Assembly (NCBI RefSeq): GCF_018691265.1
Contig: NW_024881313.1
Span: 2,348,501 to 2,412,500 of the forward strand
Reading direction: 5' to 3'
Length of the DNA: 64,000 nucleotides
Source: Tyto alba
Taxonomy: Eukaryota > Chordata > Aves > Strigiformes > Tytonidae
Below the pieces are notes generated by a model. The model worked only from the letters and a program-made list of their open reading frames with translations, did no database searches and had not been told where the DNA came from. This document shows positions 24,059 to 36,254 of this stretch, in pieces (the stretch's first letter is position 1; each line of letters begins with the position of its first letter). The position numbers and the translations under genes were made by a program.

Positions 24059-26907
24059 ACTATTTAGTTGGGAGAGTTTAATATACTGTTGTGTAGAGAA
24101 CTGTGTTTAATTTAATTTCTTAAAAATAAATCCCAAAATTTATTCCATCAAAGTGAGTTGTTTTTTCATAGTTTATTTCTAAATGCAGTTTAATTTGTTT
24201 TGACAACATTGGTCAGATTGCAGGAGATATTTGAGTACTTACCTGCAAAATCAGTGTCTCCTAGGACTTTTTTTTTTTTTCTTTTTAATTGTGTCTATAT
24301 GGTTGTGTTCTTAGGTTTTCTGATGGAAACACTGTAGGAACAGAGTAAAGTGCCAGCTTTTAAAAAAGGGAAGATGCTGTTTCCAACTCAACACTTTTAG
24401 CTTTGCATGTTTTTAATAGGAAAAATTGTTTTAAAATAGCAGTTTATTCCATCGTTATATGAGTAGAGTTTAATTATCTCACAATAGTTGAAAAATTCTC
24501 CGTGAACATGTTTTGAAGAGAGATTAAAAAAAAAAAAAATCTTGATTTACAAGTGCATTTTGAAACCATTAAAAGAGAGTTAATAAAATATAAATGTCTG
24601 ATCAATTGTTGGAATTTGATCTGTTAAATTTTTCTTAGAACCATAACCTTGAACATTTTTAGTGTGTGTATAACCAGCTGCAGTGTGCTATTGAATCCTG
24701 TACAGTTTTATTAGTAATTAATTAACCTCTTTCTAGAATATTCATCTAACAGCATCTAGTTGCTGAAATTTGTAAAATACATGTTTTTAAAAAGTTCAGT
24801 TACAGGAGGAGGAATTGAAAATAGTGCTGAGAAATAGCCAGGAATTGCGTGTTGATGTGAATTTCAGTTTGAATACTGAAGAAGTCATCATAATGCTCAA
24901 GTTAAAAATAAATAAATTGAACCAATAAATATATTGAATAAACTGAACCATGTGGACATATTTCACATGTTGTTTCTCTCTCTCCTGTTACATCATTATG
25001 TGAAATACTTACTTGACTTAAAAAAAAAAAATACTAGTTTTGGTCACTTGACTTTTTGTTGTATGGAAATTTCCAGAAGTAATCCAATGCCTTAGGTGAC
25101 TTGGATCCTTTTAGGTCAAACTAAAAATTAAAAATGGTGTTAGTGTTTTTTCATCAAGCATTTTTATTCTCCATCCAAAGGTCAATTCCAGAAGCCTGGT
25201 ACCTGGACTGCTACTCCAGGTTCCTTGACGCTACTTGACTGTTGAATGTGTGGAGAATATCACTCAAGGACAACTGTCTCCTTTGCATTTGAGCACCTGC
25301 CACTATGTGAGTTAATTTTTCTATGTTTTTGTTAAAAAACCAAACACTTGAGTTTGCCTCATTTTCATTAATGTCATAATTACACATTTAGTGTTTATAA
25401 AAATTATATTTGTGATGTCTTTCCTGTAGTTGTCCAGAAATTATTTTCTGTAAAATAAAAAAACCCACCATATTATTTTATGAACATAGATGCTTTTCTC
25501 CTCACTTTACTACATTACATTTTAAAAGACGAGTGAAAATATTGACTGTAGTATTTGGTTTTAAAAGTGACAAATAACTGTGTTGAAATCTGCTTTCTAC
25601 AGAACTGCTGAAACATAGCCAGTGTCAGTGGGAGCTTTTCTTTGCTTTCTCCCATAATATGCCCTAAGTCCCGACCTGGAGGGGCAATTCACCATCTAAT
25701 TCAAACCTCTCCTTACATTAACAACATGGCAGTGTTTAGTAATGATACAGTGTTTGCTGTTAAAGACTTGCCAATTTTGCCTTAAATAGCTAGATTATAT
25801 TACCTCAATTTGCCATATTCCCTCTGTTTAGTTTGGAATTACCTTGCAAATGTTAAGGTGATAGAATTGTATAAAGGAATTAGGAAGTTGAAGCGCTAGC
25901 AATGTAGATGTAGAGTACTAGTATTGGTCTACAGAAAAACACCAGTTCAAGAGATTAAAGGTCAGAAAGTCAATTTTTATAGGAACAATTTTTTGCTTTT
26001 ACTGACTTCCATCAGTGACTTTAGTTATTTTTCCTTCATACTGCTCTGGATAATTTAAAACCCTTTCCGAAGGGATTTTGTAAGACATATATGTGCTTAT
26101 GTTTTTGTATGTATAGTTTCTGTACCTTTTAAGTGTAGTTAGTTTTTTCCAGTGTTGCAGTGAAGTACAGAACACTGTGCAGTACATTAGAGCCTATGCA
26201 TCAGAACAATTTTCATGCCTCACTCAATTCTTAATGTAAATTAGTAGGAACATTGGTTATCCATTTGAGAAATTGAGTTGGTATAAAAATAAAAATGCAC
26301 TTATGGTGTGTGGTGCTTTGTGTATCATCTTGGGAGTGTTTTGCTGTTTATCTGTCACTTGCATTAGAAAAAGCAGTCACTGGCTGCAGGTGACATTAAA
26401 AATTAAAGGTTAACCTCAATTTCTTTACTGACCAGACATGGGGCAGAAAGTTCTTCTGGATGTGTGTGCCTGAATTTTGGAACTGTCAAAAAGAGTTGAG
26501 AAGTAAAGACTTGTGCTTTTGGTGGCTTATTCTTGTGCGTGCATGGATGGTTGTATGATACCAACTTTTTCAAGTGTTTAGACCCACTTGTTATAGGTTA
26601 TACCAAGATCATTTTTCATTTCATCCAACTTTGTGAAATTAAAAAATGAGATGATAATGATATAGAAAATAATTATATTTCATGTGTTTCACTTATTATT
26701 CCTAATTTCTTAAACCTCTACTTAAGACCAATAACTTATCTGAAGACAAAATATTTGTAAATGCCAGTTACTTATTTTGCTGTATTTCCCTCTGCTTGGA
26801 ATTATTTCAGTCTTCTTCAAGATTGATTTTATTTAACACTTTCCAATTTCTTGCATTTCAGATTTTTTTATGTTGACATAATAATGAAACTGATCAAACA
26901 AGCTTCA

Positions 26908-26912
26908 CTGTT
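26908..26912. repeat. Target-site duplication CTGTT, left copy
   Basis: CTGTT lies immediately outside the TGTTGTGG end of the second LTR and is repeated exactly at 27403-27407. Confidence 0.9.
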
Positions 26913-27036
26913 TGTTGTGGTTTGAGCCTACTCAGCAGCTAAATGCCACACAGCCGCTCACCCACCCTCCCCCCACTTGGGAGTGGGGAGGGAATCGGAG
27001 GGGCAAAGGGAGACTCACGGGTTGAGATAAAAACAG

Positions 27037-27042
27037 TTTAAT
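27037..27042 (-). promoter_or_regulatory. LTR polyadenylation signal ATTAAA
   Basis: ATTAAA on -, in the same sequence context as in the first LTR (ATTAAACTGTT). Confidence 0.6.
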
Positions 27043-27210
27043 AACAGTAACAGAATAATACACTGACAGCAGTATCAGTGGGTGATGTGCCATACAGCTG
27101 CTCATCACCCGCCAACCGACCCCCGCCTGCTCCCGGCCGGCGATCCCAAACACCAAGGCCCCACAGCCACAGACCCGGGAGTGAAAGCCCCTCTCGGCCC
27201 ACTCCTGCCT

Positions 27211-27217
27211 TTATATA
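27211..27217 (-). promoter_or_regulatory. LTR TATA box
   Basis: On - the sequence reads GCTCACTATATAAAGG. The position is equivalent to 9593-9599 in the other LTR. Confidence 0.65.
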
Positions 27218-27402
27218 GTGAGCACAGTGTCACATGACACGGCATATCAGCCAATCGGGGCCCAGCCCTCCAGCTGTGCTCCCCCCGCCCCCGCACACAG
27301 GTGAGGGCACTGGGGCCTGGGGAGCCCCTGGGGTCTCTGTGCTGCAGCACTCCTCCCGCTGCCAGAACGAACAGGAACTCTATTCCAGCCCCAACCAGGA
27401 CA

Positions 27403-27407
27403 CTGTT
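27403..27407. repeat. Target-site duplication CTGTT, right copy
   Basis: This is an exact copy of 26908-26912, directly after the LTR end. Confidence 0.9.
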
Positions 27408-28617
27408 GAAATGATTTGTAAAGAAACTGAAGTACTGCATAGCTTTAAACATAGTTCCTTTGACTTCAGGAATAATTAAATCCTTTATAATAGTTGTTAA
27501 TTGTCTTGCAGCCTGGCTCTAAAGTCTTCATTTTATAAACTGGGTTATGAAACATCAGGAAACATGAACTATATTTTTCAGAGGAAATATCTCAAATAAT
27601 TAAATACTACAGAAAGTCATAATTTGAAATGCAGTGCTTTCGAAGAAGCAGTCTTCAAGTGATTTTAATGTATTTTCTTACAGTCTGTGGAATAGGTGGC
27701 ATTTTATAATTTGTCAGTTACTTCCTTTAAGTTCAAATAAACTTCTGTGTCAGTCTACAAAACACTATCTGGTGACTTGCAATCATGTTACAGATGGCAT
27801 CTTTTCTTAAATATTACAAGAATCTGTGGTTTGTGGAGCAACTAAATTACCCATTTGTTACACTGTTACGCAGCTCATAGAGGTCATCACACATCTGTAT
27901 AAGCAGAACATTTCAAGCCTTTCAAAAAAACCATCCAACACACGTTCATTGCACTGTTTCTGTTTTTGCTGTTCTTACAGTGTAGGTGGTCCATGCGCCT
28001 GTGTTTAATTGATGGCTGTATTGCAGAGATTGGACATATAGAGGGATACCCATAAGCTAAGAACTTTTTTCTCAGATGTAGCAAAACTTGCAGGAGATGG
28101 AGCTTCAAAGAATGGAAGAACAGGTCCAGGATGGAGAGTTATTTTGCAAAGCACTAGAATGAAATTATATCAGTTCCCCATAAGGGTACATAATATCACC
28201 TCAGGACTAGTAATTCCCATAGCTTTATTTTCAGTAGCTGTTAGGTTCTCCTGGTGAGAAATAGCACTACTGTTTGTTATTAGCCCATTCTCTTCAGACA
28301 TCCTTTCTTCTCTCTTCATGCCATGTCAGGATTTATCCACTTTATGGAGCTGGTCCTCACTTGACAAAATTGGTAGTGCATCACATCCTTGTTAGTTCAG
28401 GTTGCCTTTGGCAGTGATCTTTGTCCGCGGCATCTCCCCTGCCCCTGCCCCCTGAGCCTTCTTTTGGGCAGTGTGGCCCCGAAGCCTGAGCTGGCCTTGG
28501 ACAGAGCCCAGCCAGGTCTGGCAGAGCTTTTTGCATTGTACTTGGTGCCTTTTTTATAGTTCATTTTAACAGGGAAACCAGCCTCACTAGTTGGAAATCC
28601 CAGTACTATGAAAGAAC
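27408..28617. other. Unique non-coding DNA with a GC-rich patch
   Basis: No gene is recognised. Positions about 28425-28530 are clearly richer in G and C than their surroundings (CCCCTGCCCCCTGAGCC, CTGGCCTTGGACAGAGCC). This could be a fragment of an old repeat that I do not recognise. Confidence 0.5.
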
Positions 28618-28915
28618 TTATTGCTGCCTTTCAATACTTAAATGGGGCTTAAAAAAAAGATGGAGAGAGACTTTTTACCAGAGCCTGTAGGGATTTAGGC
28701 CTTTAGTTTTAAACTAAAAGAGGGTAGACTTAGATGAGATATAAGGAGGAAATTCTTTATAATAAGGGTGGTGAGACACTGGCAGAGGTTGCCCAGGGAA
28801 GTTGTGGATGCCAACTCCCTGGAAGGGTTCAAGGCCAGGTTGGGTGGGGCTGGGAGCACCCTGGTCTAGGTGATCTTTGGAGATCCTTTCCAACCCAAAC
28901 CAGTCTATGATTCTA
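28618..28915 (+). mobile_element. CR1 LINE 3' end, strongly 5'-truncated
   Basis: The sequence follows the end of a CR1 element: GCTGCCTTTCAATACTTAAA, GATGGAGAGAGACTTTTTACC, the TTTTAAACTAAAAGAGGGTAG block, GAGATATAAGGAGGAAATTC, TTGCCCAGGGAAGTTGTGG and CCTTTCCAACCCAAACCAG. It finishes with TCTATGATTCTA, which is what remains of the typical terminal ATTCTATG repeat. Only the last 10-20 codons of ORF2 and the 3' UTR remain. Between GGTCTAGG and TGATCTTTGG it lacks roughly 30-40 bases that CR1 copies normally have there. It belongs to a different CR1 subfamily from the copy at 4657-7125. Confidence 0.94.
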
Positions 28916-31900
28916 CTTGAGGACAGCAACTTCTTGCCTTTGCTGTTACCTGCTTACTATTAAGTATTTCTCTTTAATATAGTTTCATTATATGTCATCT
29001 CTTCTGCATTTTGTTGACCTTCAAACTTTTGCAGAAGCATCACAGTGGTAACAAGGGGTGTTTCTATAACCTGATCAGAAGACTTTTATTTGTGGGTTTT
29101 TTTCAGTAAGAGATGACTGCTAACTTAGGTGATCCTAAATGCTAATCAGAATTGGTTAAATAAGAATTTGTTAAAGTCATTCTTAAAAGATTAAAAGTGG
29201 CAGCCCTAAGTGCTTCTGCATGAAGAAAACCATGGAGGGGAGAAACTGTTGGGATGCCAGTGGAGTATATTTAAAAACAAGATTGTAGTGATATTCTGGT
29301 GTGTTTGAAGTGATCCTCTTCCCATAGATGTGACTATCACAGGCAGCTGCCTATGATGTATTCAGAGCTGTGATAATGTTCCAGTAAAGTTTTAAAGAAA
29401 AAAAAAAACAAAAAACACTTCCTAAATATTGGCTTCAACTTCCCTTGAGGGGGAAGGGATGTTATTTCATGACCATCCTTGGCTCTCTTCATTTCCCTCT
29501 CCTCCTCCCAAGAAGTACTGTGGGACTTACAGAATGCTTTGCTTCTAGGACAAATTCTTAAGGATGTTCGCAGAATTTTAGTGCTTTTTACTCTTAAGTT
29601 ACACTGTTTGAATGTCCGAACATAGCCTGAATGATACTGTCAGGTACCAGTGTAGATGGCAACCATGTACAGTTGGAGTCCAGTATTAGGGACTGTATCT
29701 CCAATGCAATTAGCAGCGTTTCTCAACTGTTGTTGTGACTGGCCAGCATTTGTAATTATATGGAAAGCAGATGAATAAAGGCAAATTAAAGTGACAGTGA
29801 TGACCAACTGCCCACTAATTTAAGACCCTCAGCATATTGCTGGGTGTTATTTATTCAGTGAACACATATATTAAATATATAACTTTATACATTTCCTTAA
29901 GGTAATAGAAGCCACAATAGCCAGCAGTTATTCTTTATTATCAGTGCTTTCTTGTGTTTGAATAAATCAGTATGAAACTTTATCTAAAACTCAGAACTTT
30001 CTGTGGAACTTCATGTGTTTTTTTTCAAGGTTGCACTGAGTGGTGTACAGGACATGACTTCATATTAAACACTTTCTTTGAGAACATAATGTTTCTACAG
30101 CTTTACACTTTTTAAAGGAGGATTAAAATCTTGCCACCAACTTTTGCAGTAGTTCTCTCAATGTTATGTGTCTGATCCTGTAAGATCTTTTCTAATAAGC
30201 ATTTATTTAATCAGCATTGATTCTGGTACAAATGGTTGGACTAGATTTAGGGGAAATGGATGAATGTTGTTTTATTATTGTTCAGGAGCATGCATGCCTT
30301 GCAGTATTGAGGTCATGCAGAAGGTTACTTGTATCTTGAAACTTGGCTTATTTCTCATCTTTGGCAAGGGAGTTGTAGATCATTTGCAAGGATTTCTCTA
30401 TATTATAAATGCTCAAACTTTGTCTTGGGATACTAGTCTAGATTATTTCAAAATCCCAGAAATATACTCCAACCTAGAGCCAAGAAAATATTGTCATTCT
30501 CATGTGACTGTCTGGCAGAGGGGAATAGAGGGTAGAAAAGGAAGAAAACTCTTCTTTTTAGGTGAATGTATTCTTCCCATAAAATGTAACAACAAAAACT
30601 AGATCAAGACACTCTTTCTTAGAGACACTGGTACCATCTGACAGGAAAGTGATTTTAATGAGCTTTAAATCCAGAAGCAGTATCTTTAATTGTATTTTGG
30701 CTTCAAAAATTTAAGAAGGCATTTACTTTGTAAAAAGTAAGTTTGACAAAAATAAAGGAAATGGCTAAATGTGTAAGTTGTGAATCAGTATCTAGTTTTG
30801 TCTAGCCAGGATTTACTGCTCCAGTTGAGGGTATTTTATAGTGTGAAACTTTGACCTGGATGGATAGTGACCAGGTAGGTGACTAGTGACCAACTAATTG
30901 TATATCTGTATTCATTTCACATATTAAATGCATTTTGATGAATGAAGTGTAAATGTTGAATGAGTTTGTGGTTATTTTGCTTTCTTTGAAGAACTGTGGT
31001 AAAAGCTGCATATAATACTTAGGCAGTATTCAAATAGTTTTCAGCATCTTGTTTCTTGTGACTATTTTAATTTTTGTAATTCGTGCTGAGGTTAGTTTAA
31101 GGTTTCAGTATTTTCCCTGCAGCAAATATTGGAGAGCTGTATTAGATTGACTTCACTGTTTCCTGTACAAACAAACTCCTCAAGTTTGGGAAGGTCTCCT
31201 CAACGTCCCTGAAGGTTTTGCTGTTAAAAGTCCCGCAAAATAACTGTCCCTTTTCACCACATTTGTAGAGTGCTGAGCTGAAGGGATTCCTGTTTGGTAA
31301 CCATTATTCAGACCAGTGCAGCAGTGATACTACTACTGACTTCCCTTTTGCCAGTCATTCAGCTGAAACTTAGGAAATTTAGTACTTTACACAGAAAATA
31401 AATTGGTTCAAGTAATTGTGGAAAGGGAGGTGATGTTTAGTGGAAGAGATAGTTTGATGGTTTGGGTCATTGAGTCCCTACATTCTCCACTTGCCAAACT
31501 GAAACTTAAATTTGAAATCCTTTTAGATTAATTTCTGTTACATGGCACAAAGAAGAGTGGCCAGAAATGTCACAATTCTTTTAAAGAGTTTCTCTTTGAA
31601 TGGATATTCAGACCTTGCATTTCAAGTTGAGTTTTCTAATGATTATGTGCTGAGTAACTTTAAAACCAACATAAATAAGCAACAATTTCATTATACGGAG
31701 GTCTGATCTGATTCATTTTACGTGCCCAATTTTGCTTCCTTAAGATGAGTAACATTTCTTAATTCACATAGTGGTTCTCAGGTATTAGGGAATGACCTCT
31801 TTAAAGATAATGTATGTACCTGAGACTGTGGTAGTTTAAAAGCTGTTTCATTACATATATTTGCATTTGCAGTCTGAAAATGTCATACTAAGCTCTTACC

Positions 31901-34900
31901 AAAACACACACAAAATTCCTAATTTCAAAATATGTCAGAATATTTGGGCCAATATTTGACAGTTTTTCATTCTGGAAGCATAGGTTTTTTGAGTCAGATT
32001 TATGTATTAGAAGGTTGAAGAAAATACATGGCTGACCATCACCGAAGTGTACATAGAAATACAGTTTTTATGTGTAGGTGTATATGTGTTAAGATAGGTA
32101 TAAGAGATGACTATTCTTAACTGAAAAGTTCATTTTCCACTCTGAGGATCTTTAAAAATTATTCTACCCATTCGGTGGATTAATAGCTTAGTTAATGCAA
32201 ATTTATATTTTGGAGTTTTTCATTCTTGTGTAGCATCTGTAAATGTGTTCCCCAACTGTACATGCAGGCCTGTAATTAACATCGTGTTTTCATGGTGTTT
32301 TGTCAATGAATAGCAAAAAATAGTATTTATACCAATGGGGAAAAAAATTCATTTTCATCAGCAATACAGTCATTTGATTTTGGTGGGGTTAAAATATAAT
32401 ATTGATGTGAATAATATCAATATAATATCAATGCAAAATTTGGTTTCTGTTACCTTCTTAGAAACCTCTGTAGGTTTTATGCACTCTGCGTGAGCAGTGA
32501 GGTGTAGTTCAGCACCCTGTCTATACAGGGGTAAGATCAATTTAGAAACAATGCATTCTTTCCTTCTACAGAAGATCTGTACCTCTCTGATCAGGGCACT
32601 TAGTTTCTTTATTTTTCATTGCTGTTTTCTCTCCATGTAATGTACATAGGAAGTTAATGATGAAAGAGTAGTAAAGTATTCATTGAAACTGAGAATTACA
32701 GTATTTGCAAATGTAAAATCATAATTTACATAAATGTTATAGTCAAGAACATTATGAATGTAAATATGCCTTCATCTATTCTCAGCCTTATAATGACATT
32801 CATTGTCCAGTGGGAGATGAAGAGTGATGTTGAGACTGCCGTTTAACCTATTATAGCAGCCTAAAAAAATTAAATAGCCTTGATGTAAATATGAGGTGGG
32901 AAAAGAGTATTAATCTCCATTAAGTGACATAAAAAACCATGGTAAGAATAACAGGCGGGTAGGTGTGCATTAAGCAGCGAGATCCCTAAATTCGGACTCT
33001 AATTATAAGCACAAGGACAATTGCCTCCCACATACTTAAACTGTTATGAGTTTTTCAGACAGAAAATATGCTTCACGGTTTTTCAGGCACCAAATATGGA
33101 TTTTCTTCTGCATTCTTTTTCATCTGACACATGATTCCTTCTCCTCTGCTAATAAATGACTGCCTAATACTAAAAAGCTCAGTTCTTTATGCTTTCCTTG
33201 GTACAATTGGGTCTTTAGGCATTTTTTTTTAGGTCTCATAACGATGCAGAGGAAGTCCTACCCATTTTATGGTGCCATAAGCAGGTGTTGCACCATTATA
33301 TTCAGATTATCTGGGGCACTTACTTCAGCTTTGATTTTTGTTTAATCATTTCAGCTTCATATTAATGTTATGTAGACCTGTGGATGACCAGTGGTTGATT
33401 AACCTATTGCACCACATAGGTCATTCTTTCATTGTTTCTTGATAACGTATTTTTGCAAAGATAGATAACATACTTGCATCCTTTCATAAAATTATTTTTA
33501 TGTTACATTAGATAAAGTAATTTTTTCATATTGAGTAATTGAAGAAAAGTATGACCCATGCAATCAAAACTGAGAACAGAGTTGGTGTGTAAAACTGTCT
33601 TTTAAAGTTAATTGCGCATTACAGCTTATTTAATGTTAAACTGCTTTCAGTGCAGGAGAGATCATTTTCATTATTTAGCTGTTTTGTCTTTGACATAATA
33701 CAAGATAGAGATTGAATTTTTTTTTTTGGTCAAAATCATTACTTTACCTTTAGCTTGATATTTAAGATACAAAAGGAGATGCATTACGTCCCTAGCTAAC
33801 CTGATGTCATAATGACGATGTTGTATTTCTAGACCAAATTTGCCTGATTTTGTTTTTCAATAATTGTGTCTTAATATCATTCTCTATGTTTAATTGGAGA
33901 GTTATAGACTATTACAGCTTTTCCACACGTAGTAAGTTGTGATCTTAATCAAGTCACTGCTAATCTTATAATAAATAAACTAAATGTACTGATCTCATAT
34001 CTCTCTCTCACACACACATAACAACGAGAAGGTTTTCCTGATTGTAATTCTTGTAATTCCTTTTTGGGCCTCTTTAATTTCAACTTTCTTTTAAATTAAA
34101 GATACTAGGCCTGGTTGTGGCATTCCAGTGATGCCATATGTGCAGATAATTTCAGGTCCTTAGTACTACCATATATTTCCCTGTAATGCACCCAGGGATT
34201 GTTTTTAGCTTCTTAGCTACAGCAACATAGTAAGAGCAAAAAAATCAGTAGGTTATTTACTATGACTTTTAAGTTCTTTAGGGATTCACTGCTTTCTAGG
34301 ATGTAATCCTCCATTTTATGTGCCTTGTTTTGTATGTTCTTAAGGTAAATAAATGAAAATAATGTAATTTCTACTCTGAGATATACCTAATTTATGCAGC
34401 TTATTGGAAGGATTTTTGCTTCTTTTGGTCATAACAGAGCTTCAGCTTTTCCCATAACAGTGAAGAGTCAGTTGCCAGGTTTTATATGTATTTTGTGTGA
34501 TTGATATTTTAAAAGAGACAATAAAGGGGACTTCACAAAGCATTAGAGCATTAATACAGCACAAAGAAGGCTTATAATGTATTTAGCTTTTGCTGATACC
34601 TAATGATACAGCAAAAAAGCACTCTTCTACAAGGCTGCTTTTAAGATCCAAGGGAACCAGAGGAATTGTTAAGAATAATAGATGGCATACCTTGGATTAA
34701 TTTTTTTTAAATTTGTTTTTAGGAGTAGAAGCACAAAAATCCTATCTTTCTCTTTCTTTTAGGTATGCTGCTTATTTATCTTTTAGTAACTTGTAATTTA
34801 AGATCACAGTTATTAGGTGTATTTCTGCATTTTATATATCGCTCCCAGATGCTACAGTATTAGTTTTTATCACTGCATATTTTATGAAATGTCAGCCTTC

Positions 34901-36180
34901 TGTTGGCTGTTCACGCAGCATTGTTAGTGATCAAAGCCACAACATAAAGGAGAGGAATCTAAACAGTTGGCTTATCTTTGTCCTTCATTGTGACACAATA
35001 CCATAAAATTACTTTACTATATAAAAGGCAAGCAAAGCTTCGTGTAGCACACTCTGTAAAGGTGAACTTTTTGTTATGCTCAAAAAAATAGATAAACTCT
35101 TGTTGGTGACATTTTCTGTAAGGAAAGTAAAGTTAGCAATGGTATCTTTTAAGTTTGGAAAAAGTTTTCATCTTTTGCTTTCTTTTTAAAGCACAGTGTT
35201 ATTTTTTGATATTAAAATATTATTATAAATCTTTCCATTAAAACTTTTTGAAATGGAAGAAATGTTGTGCCCTTTAGAGTAATCTGTGTGATGTGTTTTG
35301 GAGCTTCTCTGGGATACAATTAGTCAAGGCATGCTGTCTCATTTGAAGAGTGATGATTGGGAAGATAATAGTCTTTACATTATGAAAACTGCAGGTGATT
35401 ATCAAGTATATTTGGCTTTTGTTTTGGTTTTTCATGTGTGAGATTATTTTGAGTTTGTCTAAATTTCTAGTTAAAATATCAGAACAAATACCAGTCAGTC
35501 CTCATTTTTCTGCTTACCAAAGTGAGTTGTGTATCAGAACTGAAGTAATAAAGTAGGAAAAACTCTACAAGCTCTGGAGATATTCTATAGGAATAAAAAT
35601 CTTGAATGATTTTGATCAGCTGTTGTGTATGCCCTGCACAGCAGTTGGTTCAATCAATTTTATGTGTTGGGATGGTTTTATTAAAACGAGCTGCTGCTTT
35701 CACTAAATCATTGTAAAGATGCTAGCTTGGTATATGCTTTTTGGGGACCTGCAGCTTACCAATGCAGTCTCTCAATATAAATGTGTTTAAGTCAGCTCAC
35801 CAAGAGGCTGGGCTGAATTAGTGACCCCCTTACAATGTGGAATATTTATCAGAGTGGGACTGAACACAAAAAAGAAAATACAGTCTCATACTGTGGTAGC
35901 GGTGGGAAAAGTAAAAGAGCAAAAGTATTTCTGTCATGTTGTAGAGGTCAAAGGCAGGCATGATAGTAAACAAAGCTCTGGACAGTATCTCTTAAAAAAG
36001 ATGATGATGCAAACAACTTGACAGAACATGTTTATTTGTCTTTCCAACTGCTCGTATCATCGTGGTTTTCAGTAGATTGTATGTTGTATGCATGTATTCT
36101 CTCACGGAGTGTGACCATATTTGATAGACACTTCAGAGGTTTTGAACAAACTAACAGTGGCATTTTTCTACATGGCATTG
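28916..36180. other. AT-rich unique non-coding DNA
   Basis: No gene, RNA or transposon is recognised. An A/C-interrupted A run lies near 29398-29415, and a short inverted repeat (ATATTGAT/ATCAATAT) at 32399-32423. The parts at 32860-33180 and 34900-35060 are dense in homeodomain-like TAATTA/ATTA and similar core motifs and look like conserved non-coding DNA, but this cannot be shown without alignment. Confidence 0.5.
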
Positions 36181-36254
36181 TGATCAAGATGGCCACATTC
36201 ATCCATTTTTACTTGATGTTATGATCGAGATGGCCACATCAAAACATTTTTACT
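36181..36254 (+). repeat. Diverged tandem repeat, two 33-base units at 41-base spacing
   Basis: Unit one (36181-36213) begins TGATCAAGATGGCCACAT and ends ATTTTTACT. Unit two (36222-36254) begins TGATCGAGATGGCCACAT and also ends ATTTTTACT. They differ at only a handful of positions, mostly in the middle. This is a local duplication. Confidence 0.8.

Larger units (their letters stand above)
15429..26907. other. AT-rich unique non-coding DNA with scattered simple repeats
   Basis: No exon, RNA gene or transposon is recognised in this 11.5-kb stretch. It holds a T20 run (17728-17747), an A/C-rich run (24006-24058), a 16-bp palindrome (19335-19350) and several 12- to 14-base A or T runs. Open frames are at most about 95 codons and show no domain. 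Confidence 0.5.
26913..27402 (-). mobile_element. Second solo LTR, avian ERVL-like endogenous retrovirus
   Basis: On - it starts TGTCCTGGTTGGGGCTGG and ends GGCTCAAACCACAACA. It is 490 bp long with perfect 5-bp CTGTT duplications. It shares the layout of the LTR at 9289-9864: the TGTCCTGGTT start, the TATATA box after GTGCTCAC, a GGGTGATGAGCAG-like block, the ATTAAACTGTTTTTATCTC block, and GAGTCTCCCTTTG near the end. It is shorter and more GC-rich between the start and the TATA box. No internal retroviral coding sequence adjoins it, so it is a solo LTR from a separate insertion of a related subfamily, in the same orientation. Confidence 0.92.

Noticed and set aside
9284..27407. The two LTRs as the ends of one 18-kb provirus
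   Set aside because: Each LTR has its own different 5-bp duplication, they differ in length and sequence, and no retroviral gene lies between them.
27105..27452. A 115-codon - frame at 27105-27452
   Set aside because: It lies mostly inside the solo LTR, is GC-rich by composition and matches no retroviral protein.
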